The notes below the pieces were generated by a model. That model was given only the letters and a program-made list of their open reading frames with translations, ran no database searches and had not been told where the DNA came from. A stretch of DNA of 64,000 bases from JBHJGU01 sp050331475 (lineage in GTDB: Bacteria > Pseudomonadota > Alphaproteobacteria > Caulobacterales > Maricaulaceae): NCBI GenBank assembly GCA_050331475.1, contig JBHJGU010000027.1, positions 1-64,000 on the forward strand, read 5' to 3'. A program made the position numbers and the translations under genes. Positions 16,435 to 25,067 of this stretch are shown in pieces (position 1 is the first letter of the stretch; each line of letters begins with the position of its first letter).

Positions 16435-17106
16435 TTATCCTTGAAGGCGGTAACCAGCACCACGAACTGTGTGAAGCAACGCCTTATCAAAATCCTTGTC
16501 TATTTTCGATCGCAAACGCGAAATATGCACATCGATGACATTAGTCTGCGGGTCGAAATGATAGTCCCAGACCTTTTCCAACAACATAGTCCGCGTCACA
16601 ACCTGCCCCTCATGCTTCATGAGAAACTCCAAGAGCCTAAACTCTCGGGGTTGGAGCAAAACCGCCTCTCCGCCGCGCGTCACCGTGCGCGCCAATAGGT
16701 CCATCTCCAAATCGCCAACCACGAGTTTGGTTTTTACCGCCTCCGGATCCCGACGACGGGCGAGCGCTTCGACGCGCGCTAGAAGCTCGGCGAAGGCGTA
16801 AGGCTTGGTCAGGTAATCGTCACCTCCAGCCTTAAGACCGTCAACGCGGTGATCGACCTCGCCCAAGGCGGAGAGCACCAAAACCGGCGTGCGGACATCT
16901 TCGGCGCGCAACAGCCGGATCATGTCCAGCCCGTCGCGCTTGGGCATCATGCGATCGACGACCAAAACATCATATTCCGAGGCGCGGGCCATTTCGAGGC
17001 CGGCATCTCCGTCGTGGGCAAGGTCGACGACGTGGCCGCTTTCGCTAAGGCCTTTTTGCATGTAGCGCGCAGCCACCGCATCGTCTTCAACCACCAAAAC
17101 CCGCAT
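16435..17106 (-). CDS. OmpR/PhoB-family response regulator
   Basis: A 223-residue regulator with a receiver at residues 1-115 and a winged-helix DNA-binding domain at about 125-222. The receiver has acidic residues in VVEDDA, phosphoacceptor Asp51 in LVVDRMMP and lysine in LTKPYAF. The C-terminal domain has LLQPREFRLLEFLMKHEGQVVTR and VDVHISRLRSKID. It pairs with the kinase nine bases downstream. A CTTACA-N4-TGTAAG site upstream of degP, the first gene of the operon, is a likely target. Confidence 0.93.
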   Translation of the reverse strand: MRVLVVEDDAVAARYMQKGLSESGHVVDLAHDGDAGLEMARASEYDVLVVDRMMPKRDGLDMIRLLRAEDVRTPVLVLSALGEVDHRVDGLKAGGDDYLTKPYAFAELLARVEALARRRDPEAVKTKLVVGDLEMDLLARTVTRGGEAVLLQPREFRLLEFLMKHEGQVVTRTMLLEKVWDYHFDPQTNVIDVHISRLRSKIDKDFDKALLHTVRGAGYRLQG

Positions 17107-17166
17107 AAGCCTGTCATTTCCTAAAGCCGACGGGGTGGACCGACACCGCCCACCCCGCAGCTACAT

Positions 17167-18702
17167 TTAACCGTTTTCGTCAGTGTCGAAGGGCAAACCG
17201 ATGAGCCGGCTACCCAGCCGGTTGACCACGGTTAGGAGCACCGCCGGCCGACCGGACGCGCGAACGTCCTCCACCGCAGCCTCGAAAGCGTCCACATCAT
17301 CGACCGCTTGGCGCTGGACCTCGGTGATCACGTCGCCAGGGCGGAAGCCCTCCTGCTCCGCATCGCTGCGCCGGGTCACAGACGTCACCACGACCCCGGA
17401 CACCTCCTCGCCTAACTCAAGCTCGGAGCGCGCCCGGTCATCGAGATTGCGCACGGACAATCCAAGCTCGGAGGCTTGGCGCGGGCCGTCACTAGAGGGG
17501 CGCGATTGCGTGTCCGTTCGGCCAAGCCCTTCGATCCGCGAACCGATCACAGCGGTGAGTTCGGCTTCGGAATCGTTGCGCCAAATAGTGAACTCCGCCC
17601 GCTCGCTCACCCGCAATTCGCCGACCAATCGGGTGAGTTGCCGGTTGTCTTCGACGTCGACCCCGTTCATCGCCAAAATCACGTCGCCAGGTTCAAAGCC
17701 CGCTTGATCGGCCGGGCTGTCGGGCACGACGGTGTTGACCAACGCCCCTGAAGTGCCCTCGAGGCCCAGGCTCAGCGCTTGGTTCTCATTGACCGCGCCG
17801 ATTTCAACGCCGAGCCAGCCCCGCTCAACCGTACCGTTTTCGATCAAGACCTTCGTGATCCGTGCGGCGACGTCGCTTGGGATCGCAAAACCGATACCGA
17901 CCGATCCGCCGGAGGGCGAAAAAATTTGGCTATTCACGCCGATGACGTGACCGGAAAGGTCGAAGGTCGGCCCGCCGGAATTGCCGCGATTGATCGGAGC
18001 GTCGATCTGAATGAACTCATTGTACAAGCTATTGCCGACGCCGCGGCCGATCGCTGAGATAATCCCGGCGGTGGCCGTGCCGCCTAAGCCGAAGGGATTA
18101 CCTACCGCGACGACCCAGTCACCGACCCGCAAATCCTCTGTGGTCTCGGCGAATTCCACAAACGCAAACGCCTCGTCGGCGTCCACCTTTAGAACCGCCA
18201 TGTCGGTCTCAGGGTCACGACCGACGAGTTCAGCTTCGTAGTCATCACCGTTATCCAGAATGACCCGGATCTCGGTCGCATTTTCCACGACATGGTTGTT
18301 GGTGACGAGAAAACCGTCTTCAGAGATGAAGAAACCCGAGCCTTGCCCGCGTCCCTCGCGGGGTTCGGGCTCCAAGTCCTCAGGGTTGAACCGGCGGAAA
18401 AACTCCCGGAATTGCGGGGGCAATTGATCTAAGTCCGGCAAGCCGTCGGGGCCGGAAAAGCGCAAGTTACGCTGTGGGATCTCGGTCACCACGTTGATTT
18501 GCACCACCGCGGGGCTCACGTGCTCGATCAGGTCGGCGAAGCTTGATGGCGCGCCGTTCGGACCGCCAGCCACAACAGCGCCACCGGAGCGCGATTGCGC
18601 GGTGGCGAAATCCACAGGCGCGAACAAAGCTCCCGCCGTAAACACGGCGCAAAGGCCTAAGGACAAGCTCGCCTGTCGCAAAAGGGTCGACTTAAAGGTC
18701 AT
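17167..18702 (-). CDS. degP: Periplasmic Do-type serine protease/chaperone (HtrA family)
   Basis: A 511-residue protein of typical DegP length. The signal peptide runs to about residue 36 (FATAQS). The trypsin-like domain has His137 in VTNNHVVENA, Asp167 in PETDMAVLKVD and Ser242 in NRGNSGGPTFD. Two PDZ domains follow, one with DSPADQAGFEPGDVILAMNG and the other with RSDAEQEGFRPGDVITEVQ. It degrades or refolds damaged envelope proteins. It has AAAGGA upstream of its start and is first in the degP, regulator, kinase, glnE operon, which suggests stress-induced autoregulation. Confidence 0.96.
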   Translation of the reverse strand: MTFKSTLLRQASLSLGLCAVFTAGALFAPVDFATAQSRSGGAVVAGGPNGAPSSFADLIEHVSPAVVQINVVTEIPQRNLRFSGPDGLPDLDQLPPQFREFFRRFNPEDLEPEPREGRGQGSGFFISEDGFLVTNNHVVENATEIRVILDNGDDYEAELVGRDPETDMAVLKVDADEAFAFVEFAETTEDLRVGDWVVAVGNPFGLGGTATAGIISAIGRGVGNSLYNEFIQIDAPINRGNSGGPTFDLSGHVIGVNSQIFSPSGGSVGIGFAIPSDVAARITKVLIENGTVERGWLGVEIGAVNENQALSLGLEGTSGALVNTVVPDSPADQAGFEPGDVILAMNGVDVEDNRQLTRLVGELRVSERAEFTIWRNDSEAELTAVIGSRIEGLGRTDTQSRPSSDGPRQASELGLSVRNLDDRARSELELGEEVSGVVVTSVTRRSDAEQEGFRPGDVITEVQRQAVDDVDAFEAAVEDVRASGRPAVLLTVVNRLGSRLIGLPFDTDENG

Positions 18703-18798
18703 CGAATTTCAGTCCTTTCATACCAGACCAAAGGAGATAAGGCGTCCCTGTTCCCTAATCACCTGGGCCGGCGCGCTTATCTATGCACTTTCTGAGGC

Positions 18799-18814
18799 CT
18801 TACAGATTTGTAAG
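18799..18814. promoter_or_regulatory. Interrupted palindrome upstream of degP, likely regulator-binding site
   Basis: CTTACA-GATT-TGTAAG is a perfect 6-4-6 palindrome centred about 105 bases before the degP start. The size and form match sites bound by OmpR-family regulators such as the CusR/CopR/CzcR group. It may be bound by the regulator encoded two genes downstream in the same operon. Confidence 0.5.
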
Positions 18815-18828
18815 TCAGCCCCGGCGGT

Positions 18829-20055
18829 TCAATCATTTTCTTCGGTTCGCACAACCACGGGTCCGTGAAGCGTTCGGTGCACCGGGCATTTATCCGCGAT
18901 CTCCACCATGCGCTTGCGCGCCTCCGCGTCAAGCGGGCCGTCGAGCGTCAGTTTGCGGGTGAAGATGTCCACGCGCGCCTTCTCATTCTCCTCGCAGGTT
19001 TCGCAATCCTCCGCGTGGCCGCGTTCATGGGACACGTCCACGCGCACGCGCTCCAGCGGTAAGCCCTTGCGATCGGCGTACATGCGCAAGGTCATGCTTG
19101 TGCACGCGCCCAGCGCCGCGTTCAGCAGATCATAAGGCGACGGGCCAACATCATCACCTCCGACTGAGACCGGCTCGTCCGACAGAAAGTGATGGTCGCC
19201 AACGACCACGTGGTTCTGAAACTTGCCCGCCCCCGTCTCGGCGACGACGGCCGCGCCCGGGCTTGGTTTCGGCCGTGCGGCCTGTTCAGCGTCGGTCATC
19301 GCATAGCGCGACGCCCACGCCGCTATAACGTCAGCGGCGTAGATCGCGTGGTCACGATTGGTCAACAGGTGATCGGCGTTATCCAGGCTGAGGAAGCTTT
19401 TGGGATGTTTGGCGGCTTTAAAAATCCGCGTCGCGTGATCAATCGAGACGGTCGCATCGATCGGCGAATGGCAGACAAGCAGCGCACGTTTAAGAGAGCC
19501 GACTGCGTTTTCAATGTTTTGGCTTGAGATATCGTCAATGAATTGCTTTTTGATCGTGAACGGACGGCCGGCCAATTTGACATGAGCCTCGCCGCTTTTC
19601 TCGATTTCTTCGAGATTGTCTTGGAAATGGTGCTTGACGTGTTCGACATCGGAGGGCGCGGCCAAAGTGGCGACGGCGCGGACGCTGGGCAAACGCCCCG
19701 CAGCGGCCAGCACCGCCGCGCCGCCCAGGCTGTGGCCGATCAAAATGTGCGGCGCTTCGTAGTCGGCCTCAAGAAACTGGGCCGCGGCCACCAAATCATC
19801 GACATTGGACGAAAAATTCGTATTCGCGAAATCACCGTCGGAATGGCCTAAACCGGTGAAATCAAACCGCAGCGTCGCAATGCCGACCTCCGCGAGCCGA
19901 CCGGTGATCCGCGCTGCGGCGAACACGTCTTTAGAACATGAAAAGCAGTGTGCAAACAATGCGTAAGCACGCGGTCGGCCCGCAGGGCGCTCTAGGCGCG
20001 CCGCCAACCGAACGCCAAGACCGCCAGTGAATTCCACGCGATTGGAGGAAGGCAT
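18829..20055 (-). CDS. Alpha/beta hydrolase fused to an OsmC-family peroxide-resistance domain
   Basis: A 408-residue fusion. Residues about 1-255 are an alpha/beta hydrolase with the nucleophile in LIGHSLGGAAVL and a likely catalytic His in NADHLLTN. Residues about 270-408 are an OsmC/Ohr-like domain. It has one cysteine in ALGACTSMTLRMYADRKGLPLERV and the second in ADKCPVHRTLHG, the pair that reduces organic hydroperoxides. This two-domain arrangement is widespread in proteobacteria, and the hydrolase substrate is unknown. ATG 20055 has GGAG nine bases upstream and is preferred to a TTG at 20076. Confidence 0.92.
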   Translation of the reverse strand: MPSSNRVEFTGGLGVRLAARLERPAGRPRAYALFAHCFSCSKDVFAAARITGRLAEVGIATLRFDFTGLGHSDGDFANTNFSSNVDDLVAAAQFLEADYEAPHILIGHSLGGAAVLAAAGRLPSVRAVATLAAPSDVEHVKHHFQDNLEEIEKSGEAHVKLAGRPFTIKKQFIDDISSQNIENAVGSLKRALLVCHSPIDATVSIDHATRIFKAAKHPKSFLSLDNADHLLTNRDHAIYAADVIAAWASRYAMTDAEQAARPKPSPGAAVVAETGAGKFQNHVVVGDHHFLSDEPVSVGGDDVGPSPYDLLNAALGACTSMTLRMYADRKGLPLERVRVDVSHERGHAEDCETCEENEKARVDIFTRKLTLDGPLDAEARKRMVEIADKCPVHRTLHGPVVVRTEEND

Positions 20056-20111
20056 AAAGACATGCTCCGAGACCAAGGGCCTTAGAGCATATCAGTAAGA
20101 CCAGGCGAAGA

Positions 20112-21479
20112 TCAGCCGTTCACTGCGAGATTGACCCGTTCGCTGAGATCCTCCGGACTGGCGGCCCGGAAGCGGCGGCGCGCCAAGTCGCCAAACTGTT
20201 CACCGCCGGCCGCGAGCGCGACTTGCACCACCGGTTCAAACCAGATCTGAGCAGCCTCAAATCCGTCCTGATCGGTGCCCCGCGCAACGCGGACCAATTC
20301 GTCGACATAATCGGTGATGTAAGTTTCCGCATCCGCTAATGCTTGATTAACGGCGTTCGAATAACCGCCCTGTGCGCCAAGCGCGGACGATGCTCGCACC
20401 AACTGGGCGAATGACGTTGTGCGCGCGATCGTTTCAGGATTGGGTTCGACGTCTAAGTCCGGCTGTACAATACGCGGCGCGTTGCGCGCGCCCCGACGGC
20501 GAACGATCGGTAAGCCCTGCTCGAGTTCGGTGTTCAACTGACCGCAAATTTTCTCCATCCGTCGGGCGGCCTCGGCGCGCGCTCGGGAGATGCGCACGCC
20601 CCACGCGCCGTCCTTTTGAATCTCGAACTCTCTCGTCATGCCGATCGTGCGAACCATGATTGACTTGAGAGCGGCCAGCGTACCGTCCACATCAATTAAG
20701 CCCCGACGCGGCAATTCTAGTTGCGTCAACCACTCATCCAGATCGTCGATCAAAGTGTCGCCGACCAGTTTCATATCTGTTTTGGTGATGACCCGGTCCG
20801 AGCTCTGCTTGGTGCATCGTTTCAATGCACGCAAGACCTGGTGCGGTTGGCGCAGCCGACGTGCAACTAAAATCAGCAGCAATGGCGCAACGTCCGGGGC
20901 GATTTCAACTAATCGATCGTGTAGAACACGAACTTGGTCGACCAAGCCGTCGTTCAATTCTTGCACCAAATCGCCCCAATCGGCGAAAAACGCGTTGATT
21001 TCCGGTCCAACCGTGAGGATTGCGGCGATGTGTTCGGCTTCGGCGACCCGCGCCTCGCTGCCCAGCTTTTTCAACAAAGCTTTGCGCCGAGCTTTGTCCG
21101 CAATGGCATGCTGTGCGCCGGCGGCGGCGCGGCGCTGCCACTCCGAGGGATCGTCCTCCGGCTCACCGGCGAGATCGCGCACAGCCCAAGCCCAAAACGC
21201 CTCCAGACCCGCCTCGGTCAATCGGCCCGCGCCCCAAGACGCGTTCGACGGCGACGCAAGCGGGCGTACCGGAGCCAACGCCTTGGCCTTGCGCTGTTCG
21301 CTTGCGGCTTTCTCTTCCGACGCAAGGCTCGCCATAGCGTTTTCAACCAGCGCCATGAGCGCATCGCTGTCCTTTGCGCCCGAGCTCAATGCCGCCAGCA
21401 GTGCTTGGCGATGCTTCGCTGGCAGCGATTGGATCAACGCCATGACCCGGTCGCGCTGAGCGCTATTCAGTTTACTCAT
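20112..21479 (-). CDS. Large conserved-looking hypothetical protein
   Basis: A 455-residue, mainly helical, soluble protein. The start resembles a helical bundle (RVMALIQSLPAKHRQALLAAL). A linker of low complexity ends near WGAGRLTEAGLEAFWAWAV. The middle has LLILVARRLRQPHQVLRALKR and KTDMKLVGDTLIDDLDEW, and the rest is again helical. No signal peptide, membrane helix or catalytic motif is recognised. Codon use looks native. The upstream region carries GTTAAC-type motifs but no clear operator. I do not assign a function. Confidence 0.8.
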   Translation of the reverse strand: MSKLNSAQRDRVMALIQSLPAKHRQALLAALSSGAKDSDALMALVENAMASLASEEKAASEQRKAKALAPVRPLASPSNASWGAGRLTEAGLEAFWAWAVRDLAGEPEDDPSEWQRRAAAGAQHAIADKARRKALLKKLGSEARVAEAEHIAAILTVGPEINAFFADWGDLVQELNDGLVDQVRVLHDRLVEIAPDVAPLLLILVARRLRQPHQVLRALKRCTKQSSDRVITKTDMKLVGDTLIDDLDEWLTQLELPRRGLIDVDGTLAALKSIMVRTIGMTREFEIQKDGAWGVRISRARAEAARRMEKICGQLNTELEQGLPIVRRRGARNAPRIVQPDLDVEPNPETIARTTSFAQLVRASSALGAQGGYSNAVNQALADAETYITDYVDELVRVARGTDQDGFEAAQIWFEPVVQVALAAGGEQFGDLARRRFRAASPEDLSERVNLAVNG

Positions 21480-21542
21480 GCGGTTCGCCTAGGCACGGTT
21501 AATAACAATAACAGTGTGTCACAGGCGTTGTTAACGTTAGAT

Positions 21543-22973
21543 TTATGAACGTACGATCGGGAGTTCTAGCGTGGCGCGCAATCCGCCAGCGGGCGCGTCG
21601 TCAAAGCTCAACCGCCCGCCGTAAGCTCGCGCGAGATCATGCACGATCGCCAAACCCAAACCGCTTCCCGGCGCGGTTTCGTCCAGGCGCGCGCCGCGGG
21701 CCAAAACAGCGTCGCGTTTGTCCAGCGCAACGCCAGGACCGTCATCGTCAATATGTAAAACAAGAGCGTCGGGGGTTGCGAGCGCTTTAAGTCCGACCGA
21801 CGCCTCACCCCATTTGCAAGCGTTTTCGAGGAGATTACCGATCATTTCCTCAAGGTCTTGCCGCTCGCCGCGGAACGACAGATCATCACCAACAACACAA
21901 TGGATTTTCACACCTTTTCTAGAAAATATTCGAGAAAGGGTCCGAGTAAGATCGGCTACGACCGGCGCCACCGGCGTCCGTGCGCCAAGCGCCTGAGCGC
22001 GCGCCGCAGCTCGGGCGCGCCGCAGATGGTGGTCAACCTGGCGCGTCATCGTCTCAGTCTGACGTCGCACGACATCGGCGAGCGCGCTGTCCTGGCGTTC
22101 GACTTCAGTGCTTAGCACGCTGATCGGCGTCTTTAGGGCGTGCGCGAGATTGCCGACATGGGTGCGAGCGCGCTCGACCACTTCGCGGCTATGATCGAGT
22201 AAGGAGTTCAATTCAGCGGCCAACGGCGCCAGTTCAGAGGGGTATCCCCCGGCAAGTCGCTCTGCGCGCCCCTCGCGTACCTGGGCTACATCATTTGACA
22301 TGCGAAAAACCGGGCCTAAGCCGATGCGGACCTGCAAAGCAATCGCAATGACGAGACACGCCGCAGCGAGCGCGACGGCCCAACCGGTCACCGTGGCGAA
22401 GCGCGCGACCGATCGCTCCGCGGGCCCTAGATCCGCTGCGGCGCCTGCAATAATCCACACCGGTCGACCCGGCAATTGGGAAGCTTCAAGCAGTAAGCGC
22501 AAAGACTGGCCGTCTGGGCCGTCAACGGCTGTTGTTACCCAGCCACCGGGAACCGCCAGCGCATCGTCCAGCACCGCGGGCGCGGGCTCCAAGGTTTCAT
22601 CAAACAGTGAGCGAGATTTAAGGATTGTACGGAACCCTCCGCCTGGCTCTTGTTGAAACACTTGCCAATAGCGGCCCGAAAACGGCCGTTCAAAACGGGG
22701 ATCGCCCGGCTGTCTTGGCAAGATCACCCCGCCGCGACCGTCGTTTTCCACGAACGCGATCAGCGTTTCGCTGACGCCCCGGAGACTATCGTCGATTTCC
22801 TGGAAAACCGCCTGGCGATAAAGCGTTGAAAGCCCGAAAACCCCCAAAGCCAGCAAACCGACCGCCCAAACCGCCGCGCCGAGCACCAATCGGCGCGCTA
22901 ATGAACCTTGGGTACGCACCTGCGGGCGTGAGGAGATGCGGCGCGCGGCGGCGGGATCCGCAGCGCCGCTCAA
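21543..22973 (-). CDS. PhoQ-like membrane sensor histidine kinase
   Basis: A 476-residue kinase with an N-terminal helix (LVLGAAVWAVGLLALGVFGL), a periplasmic domain of about 130 residues and a second helix (TGWAVALAAACLVIAIALQV). HAMP comes next, then a HisKA box with HVGNLAHALKTPISVLSTE and HATPase_c with DDDGPGVALDKRD and GSGLGLAIVHDLA. The LAHALKTP box and the gene order PepSY, regulator, kinase are typical of PhoPQ-like systems that sense cations or envelope damage. Its start overlaps the regulator stop by four bases. Confidence 0.92.
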   Translation of the reverse strand: MSGAADPAAARRISSRPQVRTQGSLARRLVLGAAVWAVGLLALGVFGLSTLYRQAVFQEIDDSLRGVSETLIAFVENDGRGGVILPRQPGDPRFERPFSGRYWQVFQQEPGGGFRTILKSRSLFDETLEPAPAVLDDALAVPGGWVTTAVDGPDGQSLRLLLEASQLPGRPVWIIAGAAADLGPAERSVARFATVTGWAVALAAACLVIAIALQVRIGLGPVFRMSNDVAQVREGRAERLAGGYPSELAPLAAELNSLLDHSREVVERARTHVGNLAHALKTPISVLSTEVERQDSALADVVRRQTETMTRQVDHHLRRARAAARAQALGARTPVAPVVADLTRTLSRIFSRKGVKIHCVVGDDLSFRGERQDLEEMIGNLLENACKWGEASVGLKALATPDALVLHIDDDGPGVALDKRDAVLARGARLDETAPGSGLGLAIVHDLARAYGGRLSFDDAPAGGLRATLELPIVRS

Positions 22974-23638
22974 GACACGTCCGGATCAATGAGCCGGTAA
23001 CCGACCCCGCGGGCGGTCTCGATCCGCGCCGAGCCGATTTTTTTGCGCAGCCGGCCGATGAACACCTCAATCGTGTTGGAATCGCGATCAAAATCCTGAT
23101 CGTAGATATGCTCAATAAGTTCCGAACGCGAGATCACGCGGTCCTGGTGATGGGCCATATAGCTGAGCAACCGGAACTCATGGGAGGTCAGTTTGATCGG
23201 CTCACCGTCCACAAACGCCCGGGCCGCGCGGGTGTCCACCCGTAACGCACCGCACTCAATCGTCGCGCTGGCGTGCCCGGCCGCCCGACGAACCAGCGCA
23301 CGAAGTCGGGCGAGCAATTCTTCAGAATGGAACGGCTTGGTCAGATAGTCGTCAGCGCCGGCGTCGAACCCGGCGACTTTTTCGCTCCACCGGTCGCGTG
23401 CAGTCAGGATGAGCACGGGCGCTTGACGTCCAGCTTGCCGCCACCGCTCCAAGACGCTGACCCCGTCAATCGTCGGCAGGCCCAAGTCCAAAACAATGGC
23501 GTCGTACGGTTCAGTGTCGCCCAAATGCCAACCGTCCTCCCCGTCGTCCGCCGTATACACGGCGTAGCCCGCATCCTCCAGAATTGAGCGCAACTGGCGG
23601 TTAAGGTCCGGATCGTCTTCGACGACGAGAACCCGCAT
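22970..23638 (-). CDS. PhoP/QseB-like OmpR-family response regulator
   Basis: A 222-residue regulator with a receiver (acidic VVEDDP, phosphoacceptor Asp51 in IVLDLGLP, lysine in LTKPFHSEEL) and a winged-helix domain with KLTSHEFRLLSYMAHHQDRVISR and EVFIGRLRKKI. Its partner is the kinase directly downstream. The upstream PepSY gene ends at the base where this gene starts, so all three are translated together. Confidence 0.93.
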   Translation of the reverse strand: MRVLVVEDDPDLNRQLRSILEDAGYAVYTADDGEDGWHLGDTEPYDAIVLDLGLPTIDGVSVLERWRQAGRQAPVLILTARDRWSEKVAGFDAGADDYLTKPFHSEELLARLRALVRRAAGHASATIECGALRVDTRAARAFVDGEPIKLTSHEFRLLSYMAHHQDRVISRSELIEHIYDQDFDRDSNTIEVFIGRLRKKIGSARIETARGVGYRLIDPDVS

Positions 23639-23970
23639 TAGCGCCGCCGCCCGGAGTCGTACATCACCGCACCGGTCCGCGCGTTCACATCGAAGTCAAT
23701 CCGGCGTCCGTCATTAAGCCGAAGTTTCATGCGATAGACCACAGCACCACTGGGGCGGTTTTGTAAAACCGAGTCAAGAAGCTGAGCGCCCGGATACCGC
23801 CGACGCGCGATTTGCAACGCCTGGCTGAGCGTTAGACCCCGTCGCGCTTGGGCGAGCACGATCGTCTCCGCCCGCCATGCGTCGCGCGCCATGGCCTGGC
23901 CGCCCCAAAACGGCGCGCACGGCGCGACGGCCAGCACAGCGGCCATGAGCATGATCCTTCGCATATTCAT
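23638..23970 (-). CDS. PepSY-domain periplasmic protein
   Basis: A 110-residue protein with a signal peptide (MLMAAVLAVAPCAPFWGGQAMA). One PepSY domain follows: TLSQALQIARRRYPGAQLLDS, then VYRMKLRLNDGRRIDFDVNARTGAV. PepSY units inhibit or modulate proteases and are often encoded with PhoPQ-like two-component systems as accessory sensors. It is first in the PepSY, regulator, kinase operon and so probably modulates the kinase from the periplasm. Confidence 0.9.
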   Translation of the reverse strand: MNMRRIMLMAAVLAVAPCAPFWGGQAMARDAWRAETIVLAQARRGLTLSQALQIARRRYPGAQLLDSVLQNRPSGAVVYRMKLRLNDGRRIDFDVNARTGAVMYDSGRRR

Positions 23971-24023
23971 GGATCGACGCTATCCCCCAACCATTGAACC
24001 CGCGCTGAACGCCCCGTTATTCG

Positions 24024-25010
24024 CTATAAATCCCAATCTGCGCGCGGATCATGCTTCGCCCCATTTCGCCAAGATTTTACAAACGCTTCAAGCTTGTCAT
24101 CCACGTCTTCGGGCAAATGAACGACGAGGCGGACCCTTTGATCCCCGCGCCCGCCACCGGAGCGTTGCGCCCCTTTGCCCCGCAACCGCAGAACTGCGCC
24201 CGTATTCGCGCCCTTGGGTACGCTGAGCATGACCGCCCCGTCCACCGTCGGCGCGCGAATTTTCGCCCCTAGAACCGCTTCATTCAATGAAATTGGCAGA
24301 TCAAGCACCACATCGTCCCCGTCACGGGTGAAAAACCGATGCGGATTAATTGTAATTTCGACGAACGCATCTCCCGCGGGCGCACCCCCGGCGCCCGGAC
24401 GGCCCTGGCCTTTCAAACGCAAGACTTGACCGGTTTGCACACCCGCAGGCAGCGCCACCTCTAGCGTCCGGCCATCCGCGATCTTAACGCGTTTGGTTTG
24501 CCCTAGCGCCGCCTCCTCGAAACTGACTTTCAGGGCGTAGCGGACGTCATCGCCCGCAATTGCGCCAGACCGCGCGCCGGAGCCACCAAAACCTGGCGTA
24601 AACCCCGGCTTGTCTCGTGCACCGAAGACTTCGGAGAAAAACTCACTAAGATCGTCAAAACCGCCGCCCTGGGTCGCTCCAGGTCCGCCGCCGGCGCCCG
24701 CGCGGGCGCGAGGGCGCGCACCAAAACCGCCAAACGGCTCCGCGCCCATGCGGCGATTGCCCTCGGCGTCAATCACCCCCCGATCATAGGCCGCTTTACG
24801 ATCGGCGTCGGAAAGGAAATTGAATGCCGCCGACACCTTTTTGAACCGCTCCTCGGCGGCTTTGTCACCGGGACGCGCATCGGGGTGCAGCGTCTTGGCA
24901 AGCTTTCGGTAGGCGCTGCGTACCGCGTCGACATCCGCACCCTTTAATACGCCCAGCACCGAATAGGGATCTTCCGCCACGCCGGCCACCGCCTCATCTC
25001 GCGCTCGCAC
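24024..25010 (-). CDS. DnaJ/CbpA-type cochaperone without zinc finger
   Basis: A 328-residue protein. Residues 14-80 are a J domain with the HPD tripeptide in AKTLHPDARPGD, which stimulates DnaK ATPase. A Gly/Phe-rich linker follows (FGGFGARP, FTPGFGGSG). Residues about 155-315 are the DnaJ C-terminal substrate-binding domains (KVSFEEAALGQTKRVKI, GRPGAGGAPAGDAFVEITINPHRFFTRDG). There is no Cys-rich zinc finger, so it is class B, like CbpA. The start codon is uncertain. It lies just downstream of the GTA cluster but is probably unrelated to it. Confidence 0.9.
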   Translation of the reverse strand: MRARDEAVAGVAEDPYSVLGVLKGADVDAVRSAYRKLAKTLHPDARPGDKAAEERFKKVSAAFNFLSDADRKAAYDRGVIDAEGNRRMGAEPFGGFGARPRARAGAGGGPGATQGGGFDDLSEFFSEVFGARDKPGFTPGFGGSGARSGAIAGDDVRYALKVSFEEAALGQTKRVKIADGRTLEVALPAGVQTGQVLRLKGQGRPGAGGAPAGDAFVEITINPHRFFTRDGDDVVLDLPISLNEAVLGAKIRAPTVDGAVMLSVPKGANTGAVLRLRGKGAQRSGGGRGDQRVRLVVHLPEDVDDKLEAFVKSWRNGAKHDPRADWDL

Positions 25011-25067
25011 ACGCCTTTGAGGTGGCGGGTTTTGCGACCATAAGCAAGCCCCAAAGCGTCCGTGGGA

